Shown here piece after piece: positions 60,801-64,000 of a stretch of DNA of 64,000 nt (within the stretch, counting starts at the first letter, position 1; every line of letters starts with the position of its first letter). A program made the position numbers and the translations under genes. The DNA comes from Actinomadura sp. DC4 (GTDB taxonomy: Bacteria > Actinomycetota > Actinomycetes > Streptosporangiales > Streptosporangiaceae). The stretch is taken from positions 281,210-345,209 of the forward strand of contig NZ_JAUEQY010000008.1 in assembly GCF_030406325.1 (NCBI RefSeq), in the 5' to 3' direction. The notes under the pieces were generated by a model. That model worked only from the letters and a program-made list of their open reading frames with translations, was not told the DNA's origin and made no database searches.

Positions 60801-61796
60801 CTGGCCGCCTGCGGCGAGACCGCCTTGAACGTGATGCTCAGCTTCGCCGGCGGAGTCCTTGGCAAGATCGCCTCGCGCTACGGAAGCCCCTGGAAATGGG
60901 CCAAGGCGGCCAAGTTGGTCGGCGCCGTCGGCAAGTTGGTCGGCACCATCACCAAAGCGGTCAAGGACATCTTCAAAGTCGGCGGCGAACTTCGCACTGC
61001 CGAGAAGGACCTTGCCGCGGTATGCCGAGTCAACAGCTTCGCACCTGGCATTAAAGTCCGGCTCGCCGACGGCACCGACAGCCCGATCGAAAAGATTAAG
61101 CTCGGCGACAAGGTCCTGGCAGCCGATCCGAAAACTGGGCGAACACGCGCGATGCCCGTGGTCGCCACCATCATCGGTGTCGGGCACAAGGACCTCGTCC
61201 GCATCACCACCGAGGCGCCACGAGGCAAACGACCGGGTGTGATCGTCGCCACTGCTGGCCACCCCTTCTGGACACCAGACACCCGGGCTTGGACCGACGC
61301 CGCCAACCTCGCCCCGGGTGACAACCTGTCCACTCCGGCGGGCAAAGCCCTCAAGGTCCTCCGCATCCAGCGCTACCGTGGGTATCAGCAAGCCCGCAAC
61401 CTGACCGTCGCACACCTTCACACGTACTATGTACAAGCGGGGACCGCATCAGTCCTCGTGCATAACTGCGACGGCGTCCCCGACATCGTCGTTAGCCGGA
61501 GTCGCCATCCTGAGGCAGCGCAGCATGTTGAAGATGCTCAAGACGCCGGTCATCCGTCATATTTGACGATCGATCGGGCTGGAGCTTCGCAAAGACGCGG
61601 CGAATCGATGCGTGGCAACCCCTCGGTCTCTGGTAAGGACCGCGACGAGTATCCGCCAGCGATGTTTGAGGAAGGAGGGAGCGGGTCAAGTGTTAGGGCG
61701 ATTGACCCATCCGATAACCGTGGTGCAGGATCGTCGATCCGTCACCAATGTAGCGGTCTCTCTGACGGAGAGCTCGTACATATTGTGGTGTGTTAA
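54864..61796 (+). CDS. RHS/YD-repeat polymorphic toxin with HINT domain and NucA/NucB-like DNase tip
   Basis: GTG 54864 (GGAAGG 6 nt upstream) or GTG 54876 starts a 2310-residue protein; the open frame extends to 54276 but only as a shadow over the LamG gene. A signal peptide (IAAMLVVVLAVGLLSALPA) is followed by a SpvB-like N-terminal beta region, many YD repeats (YDPLGRLTKVWMPG, YDLLGRKTKVDDPDKGTT, YDYDVLGRQTTEH), and the RHS core end (TELGAREYDADNGRFLSVDP, near 1830). Residues 2054-2201 are a HINT autoprotease: CRVNSFAPGIKVRLADGT, ATAGHPFW and VLVHN before C2202. The tip (about 2203-2310) has RDEYPPAMFEEGGSGSSVR (D2261, E2262) and DNRGAGSSIRHQCSGL, matching NucA/NucB DNases. The toxin is released by HINT cleavage and cuts DNA; immunity gene follows. 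Confidence 0.9.
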   Translation: MEASVTGRRRGTRWMRMVPHIAAMLVVVLAVGLLSALPADAVAAWHPAKAAQQRSVPGHDAGYRTQTAAKQSKPKPPPAVTWPKAGEAEVGIPASGSVQAAGLPVRLGPSGKARSAQAAAGAVRVRVLDQASSTRAGVNGLLLTLAAEPGQAASGATSAPRNLEPGRPGRALVQVDYSKFRHAVGGDWASRLRLVQLPECALTAPERPECQAQTPLVSNNDVAKGLVAGEVAVPAQQSTGVVALAAGASGSAGSFAATSLSPSSTWQVGAQTGDFSWSYPLRMPPSLGGPVPQINLGYSSSAVDGQTASTNNQSSWVGTGFDFSPGYVERRYRSCSDDSSLTPKKQDLCWRYDNATMSLNGKSTELIRDDATGVWKPKDDDGSKVEKLLGATNGDDGDTGATGDKGEHWRITTPDGTQYYFGLGHLPGWNNSPITNSTWTVPVFGNDANEPCHKSGTDAADTFDKSWCQQAWRWNLDYVVDPHGNTMTYWYSPETNYYGRNLKSTGVQYTRGGTLARIDYGQRKDTIFTAKAPAQVTFKTDERCFPTGTITCSDSQFTTANAKYWPDVPVDQNCKSGASCTNLNTPTFWSRKRLTGVTTQIWNGTKYDPVDTWALRQEMKDPGDGTDKGLWLDGITHTGNVSGTTASLPEVTFEGTKLPNRVDPLQGPQMIKFRVSSITSESGGVTSVNYVPAECTQTNLPPAEDKNDKRCFPLYWTPQGATSQKLEYFQKYPVASVGNDPRISGTPPVVTSYTYEDAPAWHHDDDDGLVEEKYKTWSQWRGYGKVKITTGADGDTQSQTESLFYRGMDGDELKSGHRDVQITDSEGHAVTDSEVLEGQTREQLVYDKPDGQIQSAMVNTPWVSAATAKRVKSWGAATAAMVRTGSTATRTLLGDGTWRRTQTTTQYDDHGLTVQSEDAGDLSTGDDDTCTRTSYARNDTAGMLNYVSRELTASVACPASDAGLPDDKVISGTQNLFDGNDFGDAPTTGDVTETRRLTGFTGGAADWQTDTKSEYDPNGRVTASYEGGKADHKTTTAYTQVTGGGLVNQTVVTDPAGYKETTTYEPAWAARKTVADANGKTISQQYDPLGRLTKVWMPGRTTAMSPTAQFTYTVAKDKPAVVTSAELNADGSTYSTSYSLFDGLLRPVQTQAPAKTDSSGVVTGRTIADTFYNSSGQVIKTNAPYFNGSPPSATWYAATDNEVPGQTVTTYDGQSRPTVQAFQQLGVEKWRTTTSYTGDTLSVVPPKGGTPTTTIIDAQGKTVALRQYHGDTASGTYDETRYGYDSAQRPTTVTDPAGNVWTTHYDLLGRKTKVDDPDKGTTSYTYTDLDQTASSEDARGKKLFYDYDVLGRQTTEHADTPAGPKLAEWLYDKITKPDGSTVDVLGQAVSAIRYADGDPAKAYRTDITGYDDAYRPLGTRVTIPAVDGNGDLARTYDTTMTYNNDGSMATMKLPAAGGLADETLKYGYDALGRPKTLKGTTSYVSDTGYDGLGNLSTQLMGTTSGALVQRTYTYETGTNRLKNVVTDRQKAAPFRVENTTYNYDDAGNVLNVADRPGSSQPADNQCFRYDYLRRITNAWTGNDDCSADPSASSIDKTGPAPYWQSFGYDLTGNRTTQTDHDLGGVSAQDTTKTYAYPAAGGVRPHAVQSVTTDSPVIPGGGAGGQSVDSFGYDETGNTTRQTVGGDDETFTWDAEGNLATSTKAGQTTSFVYDADGDRLLRREPGATTLYLGDMELRLDTTGVAGTRYYTLGDATVAVRTVNGVQILADDHQGTATRAIDATTNQVSERHYTPYGSPRGADPVSWPGERGFVGGTKDSTLGLTELGAREYDADNGRFLSVDPMIDTSDPQQMNGYAYSNDSPVTNSDPSGQMVDECSHGSSTSCAGWTVGNIKHYAPSWTPWHGTYYGDAYYHEGQGSPAAEAARRRAAQAAAAKRLWAAQQKKLALKRKLANAVGALIKIAADELGITAGIDCFAKGDLAACGETALNVMLSFAGGVLGKIASRYGSPWKWAKAAKLVGAVGKLVGTITKAVKDIFKVGGELRTAEKDLAAVCRVNSFAPGIKVRLADGTDSPIEKIKLGDKVLAADPKTGRTRAMPVVATIIGVGHKDLVRITTEAPRGKRPGVIVATAGHPFWTPDTRAWTDAANLAPGDNLSTPAGKALKVLRIQRYRGYQQARNLTVAHLHTYYVQAGTASVLVHNCDGVPDIVVSRSRHPEAAQHVEDAQDAGHPSYLTIDRAGASQRRGESMRGNPSVSGKDRDEYPPAMFEEGGSGSSVRAIDPSDNRGAGSSIRHQCSGLSDGELVHIVVC

Positions 61797-61798
61797 CT

Positions 61799-62428
61799 AT
61801 GGCTTCAGCTGTCAGCGCGCTTCTTTCTGTCGCCGGACCACCTGTTGGTCCGCACGTTAATATCGAAAATGGCCTGCGATCCGGTACACGCGAGGAGGAA
61901 TTGAAAGCAATTTTGAGTAGTAGAAATGGCTTCTATGCCTTCGAGTCTGCGCTTCATATTTTCCCGTCGTGCGCCACTGGCTCAGCGATGGATTTGCAAA
62001 AGTGGAACGCTGAGAGTCTATGGCGCTACGCTTATGGCGGTATGACACAAGGACATTTCTTCTTTGCTGAAGATGTTTTCGGTTATCAGTTTTCTATTAA
62101 AGACGATCGAGTATTTTCGTTCGATCCAGAAACGGGTGAAGGAGAAGTTTTTGCTGATAGTGTAGAAAAATGGGCGAGGCTAGTCTTGGATGACTATAAC
62201 CGCCACACAGGCTATCCGTTCGCGCATGAATGGCAGTCGCGCTACGGTGTGCTCGCGGAAAACACACGCTTGACTCCCAAGATCCCATTTGTCTTGGGTG
62301 GTGAATTCTCGATTGATAATCTGTATATGCTTGATTCTGTGAAGAGTATGCGTCTACGGGCTGATTTGGCACTTCAACTCCTAAATCTTCCCGACGGCGC
62401 GTCGGTGCGCTATAAAATCGTTGAGTAG
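61799..62428 (+). CDS. SUKH (SMI1/KNR4)-like immunity protein
   Basis: ATG 61799 lies 2 nt after the RHS stop (GTG 61790 overlaps it), so translation is coupled. The 209-residue protein has the SUKH-like pattern: ALHIFPSCATGSAMDLQKW, SLWRYAYGGMTQGHFFFAED, FGYQFSIKDDRVFSFDPET, SVEKWARLVLDDYNRHTGY. The bulky aromatic core and the ETGEGEVFADSVEKW segment are typical of SMI1/KNR4 immunity proteins. It is markedly A/T-richer than the RHS gene, as is usual for exchangeable toxin-tip/immunity cassettes. Expected role: bind and inhibit the NucA/NucB-type DNase. Confidence 0.75.
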   Translation: MASAVSALLSVAGPPVGPHVNIENGLRSGTREEELKAILSSRNGFYAFESALHIFPSCATGSAMDLQKWNAESLWRYAYGGMTQGHFFFAEDVFGYQFSIKDDRVFSFDPETGEGEVFADSVEKWARLVLDDYNRHTGYPFAHEWQSRYGVLAENTRLTPKIPFVLGGEFSIDNLYMLDSVKSMRLRADLALQLLNLPDGASVRYKIVE

Positions 62429-62735
62429 CGAGATAAAGCTGTCCTCGAGAGGCGGGTGCTGCCTCGATAGACTCTCTCAAAGTGTGCGATGTCGTTGACC
62501 GCTGCTTCATTTAGCTTACTTGATTATGTGTCTATGAGGCTGGGCTATGACAGAGATAATTGTCAACAATGCCTAATGGGAACACGCAAAGTGCCGAGTG
62601 TGATGCGCAGTAAGTCTGAAAACGCTTATCTCGTTAGTGTTTTCACATGGGTTATGAATGTCCTAGTGGTACACATCACATCTTGACAAACCCGTATCTG
62701 GCCATGTTTACACGGGTGATTTGGGATGCTCAGTC
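62429..62735. other. A/T-rich gap between immunity gene and DUF1963-like gene
   Basis: About 300 bp of low-GC DNA without a recognisable gene. It could be a decayed cassette or hold the promoter of the next gene. Confidence 0.35.
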
Positions 62736-63380
62736 ATGACTATCTTGATGACATATGCCGGGAAGGCCGAGGCGTGCTCATCGTCGACGCGCATCGGTGG
62801 CATGCCGCTCATGCCGGTTGGGTTCAGCTGGCCAACGTGCGCTACATGCGCCAGGCCGATGCAGTTCGTGGCTCAGCTTCTTTTGCAGGACCTCAGCTCG
62901 TTCGATGCTGTACAGGTGGCGAACAGGCGGGGCATGTTGTCGATCTTTATGTGCCAGAACGATCCCGGTCTATGCTCGGATTGGGATCCGGCCTCGGGCG
63001 GCAACCGGGCGCTGCTTTTCCCCGATGTCGGGCTCGTGCCTGCAGCTGTGCCGGCACAGGGCAACACTCTATTGCCCGATGCGTGCAGAATCGAGTACAC
63101 GAAGATCGGCGTTGATGGCTATGACGAAGCCCGCAACAGCTGGTGTAGGGCAAGTGACCGGCCGCTGCCAGACGTTCTCGGTCAACTGGGCGGGATTCCG
63201 TCGTGGCTGCAGGGGGACGAGACGCAGTCGTGTCCCTCATGCGCTCAGCCCATGACTTTTGTGGCGCAATTTGAAGAAGGTAACGACCTTCGCGCTGCGG
63301 CGAACTTCGGCGGAGGCGGCTGTGGATACTCGTTTGCCTGTTCTCCTTGCCAGAAGGCCGCGTTCCTCTGGCAGTGTTGA
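62736..63380 (+). CDS. DUF1963/YwqG-like protein, possible orphan immunity
   Basis: ATG 62736 gives 214 residues (the frame opens at 62721). Motifs fit DUF1963/YwqG proteins: SSTRIGGMPLMPVGFSWPTC, ARPMQFVAQLLLQDLSSFD, QLGGIPSWLQGDETQSCPSC, QPMTFVAQFEEGNDLRAAAN, and a Gly-rich end GGGGCGYSFACSPCQKAAFL. Two Cys-x2-Cys pairs (CATC and CPSC) and a third near the end (CSPC) suggest a zinc-binding variant. DUF1963 proteins occur as predicted immunity proteins behind polymorphic toxins, which fits its place after the RHS/SUKH pair, but a cognate toxin is not visible. Confidence 0.65.
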   Translation: MTILMTYAGKAEACSSSTRIGGMPLMPVGFSWPTCATCARPMQFVAQLLLQDLSSFDAVQVANRRGMLSIFMCQNDPGLCSDWDPASGGNRALLFPDVGLVPAAVPAQGNTLLPDACRIEYTKIGVDGYDEARNSWCRASDRPLPDVLGQLGGIPSWLQGDETQSCPSCAQPMTFVAQFEEGNDLRAAANFGGGGCGYSFACSPCQKAAFLWQC

Positions 63381-63409
63381 TCAACGCAGCTTTGAGTAGA
63401 AATGTTTGG

Positions 63410-63850
63410 CCTGTGGGTGCCCGTAATTCGGCTTTTGGGGCATGGAAACAAGATCGTGGGTGTTGGTCTGCGATTTCGTGACGTGAGCATGATGGTGTGG
63501 CAACCTGTGCTGCCGTGCCATAACTCGTGCAGGGTAATTGACTTGGGCGTCTAGTCTCAGCGGTCATGTCCTCCCGGGTCCTCTATTCAATCTTCGTCCG
63601 GTCGGCGGTGAGTACCGGCCGCCCCCGCCGTCAGCGAAATCATCGAAGATGTGAGCCCGGCCGCCGTGGGGTCAGCCTACAGATTCAGGATCTGGTGTTC
63701 CGGCTGGCGAGGGGGAACCCCCGTTGGGGGTATCGAGAGTGCATGGTGAATTGATCCGGCTCGAGTACCAGCTCAGCGAATCGACCGTGCGGCGGATCCT
63801 GCGGTCCCGGCGGTGCGGCCCAGCTCCACGAGAAGGTCGGCCAGCGTTGT
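63410..63850 (+). mobile_element. IS remnant with gutted transposase
   Basis: It begins with CCTGTGGGTGCCCGTAATTC, the same end as IS30248. Inside, short pieces of a related transposase remain: VLYSIFVRSA (N-terminal) and IQDLVFRLARGNPRWGYR, then, after a frameshift, HGELIRLEYQLSESTVRRIL. Most of the coding region is missing and its 3' side is cut off by the IS end at 63846. Confidence 0.65.
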
Positions 63851-64000
63851 CCCTGCCGAAAACCCCGTCCATGCAGGTCAAGCGGCATTTTCGTACTCGT
63901 TGAGTATTCCGCCGAGGCGTTGGCGTCTTCGCACGTCCAGCCGGGTGATCTGGTCGGGTTCGGTGATGGGCGGGGGCAGCGGAGTGCGCGGGCGGGCGTT
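63846..64000 (-). mobile_element. IS related to IS41892, cut off by window end
   Basis: The end TTGTCCCTGCCGAAAACCCC and following GTCCATGCAGG matches the IS41892 terminal repeat. The element runs out of the window and is inserted in the IS remnant on its left. Confidence 0.8.
63878..64000 (-). CDS. Transposase, C-terminal part (runs off window end)
   Basis: The last 40 codons read NARPRTPLPPPITEPDQIT, RLDVRRRQRLGGILNEYENA-A and stop at 63878. They match the C-terminus of the IS41892 transposase at most positions. The start lies beyond the window. Confidence 0.85.
   Translation of the reverse strand, partial: NARPRTPLPPPITEPDQITRLDVRRRQRLGGILNEYENAA

Noticed and set aside
61020..61470. Splicing intein inside the RHS protein
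   Set aside because: The HINT domain lies just before a short C-terminal toxin tip, as in polymorphic toxins where it cleaves and does not splice; no conserved host protein continues behind it.
1..64000. CRISPR array
   Set aside because: No regularly spaced direct repeats were found by reading through the window.

Overview
The window is high-GC DNA with GTG/TTG starts, tightly overlapping operons, ECF sigma factors, STAND/TPR regulators and WXG-type toxin architecture. This fits a filamentous actinomycete, plausibly of the Streptosporangiales/Thermomonosporaceae type; that placement is inference. Most of it reads as an accessory region: immunity genes, polymorphic toxins, insertion sequences, tRNA-derived repeats and decayed genes.

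1-9.7 kb: a minus-strand cassette of a cut-off gene, a leucine-rich-repeat protein and an unusual zinc-ribbon SDR; a tRNA-like sequence with a bad anticodon arm; then a four-gene minus-strand operon with a coiled-coil protein, a Cas4/AddB-like [4Fe-4S] nuclease, an unknown protein and an SF1 helicase (candidate defence or DNA-processing system). A divergent XRE regulator/SDR pair follows. 10-20.4 kb: a membrane-anchored STAND ATPase, the wreck of an ECF sigma/partner pair, a large secreted protein, a PQQ-type propeller protein, a WXG-like protein fused to an APH-type kinase domain (candidate polymorphic toxin), and a small membrane protein.

20.4-31.7 kb: a mosaic bounded by three copies of a tRNA-Lys 3' segment (20460, 22590, 31551), with arm-like GAGCAAAC repeats beside two of them and no integrase. 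It holds two small secreted proteins, an intact ECF sigma/transmembrane partner pair, an NlpC/P60 gene broken by an IS, a membrane protein with a triplicated motif and a PH-like end, and decayed ISs.

31.8-50.4 kb: a small acidic protein, a degenerate response regulator, a second membrane-anchored STAND/TPR protein, then a defence island: Mrr-type restriction endonuclease, OLD-family nuclease, membrane-anchored Nudix-like protein, a gene split by a 1.26-kb IS with 30-bp inverted repeats, and a complete three-gene PIWI-RE operon (REase, XPD/DinG-like helicase, PIWI-RE protein). The PIWI-RE operon is the most striking system here. The family and its gene neighbourhood are known from comparative genomics, but its mechanism is poorly understood.

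50.4-64 kb: a decayed S9-peptidase fragment, then a secreted LamG protein and a 2310-residue RHS/YD-repeat protein with a HINT autoprotease and a NucA/NucB-like DNase tip, followed by a SUKH-like immunity candidate and a DUF1963-like protein. The window ends in nested IS remnants.
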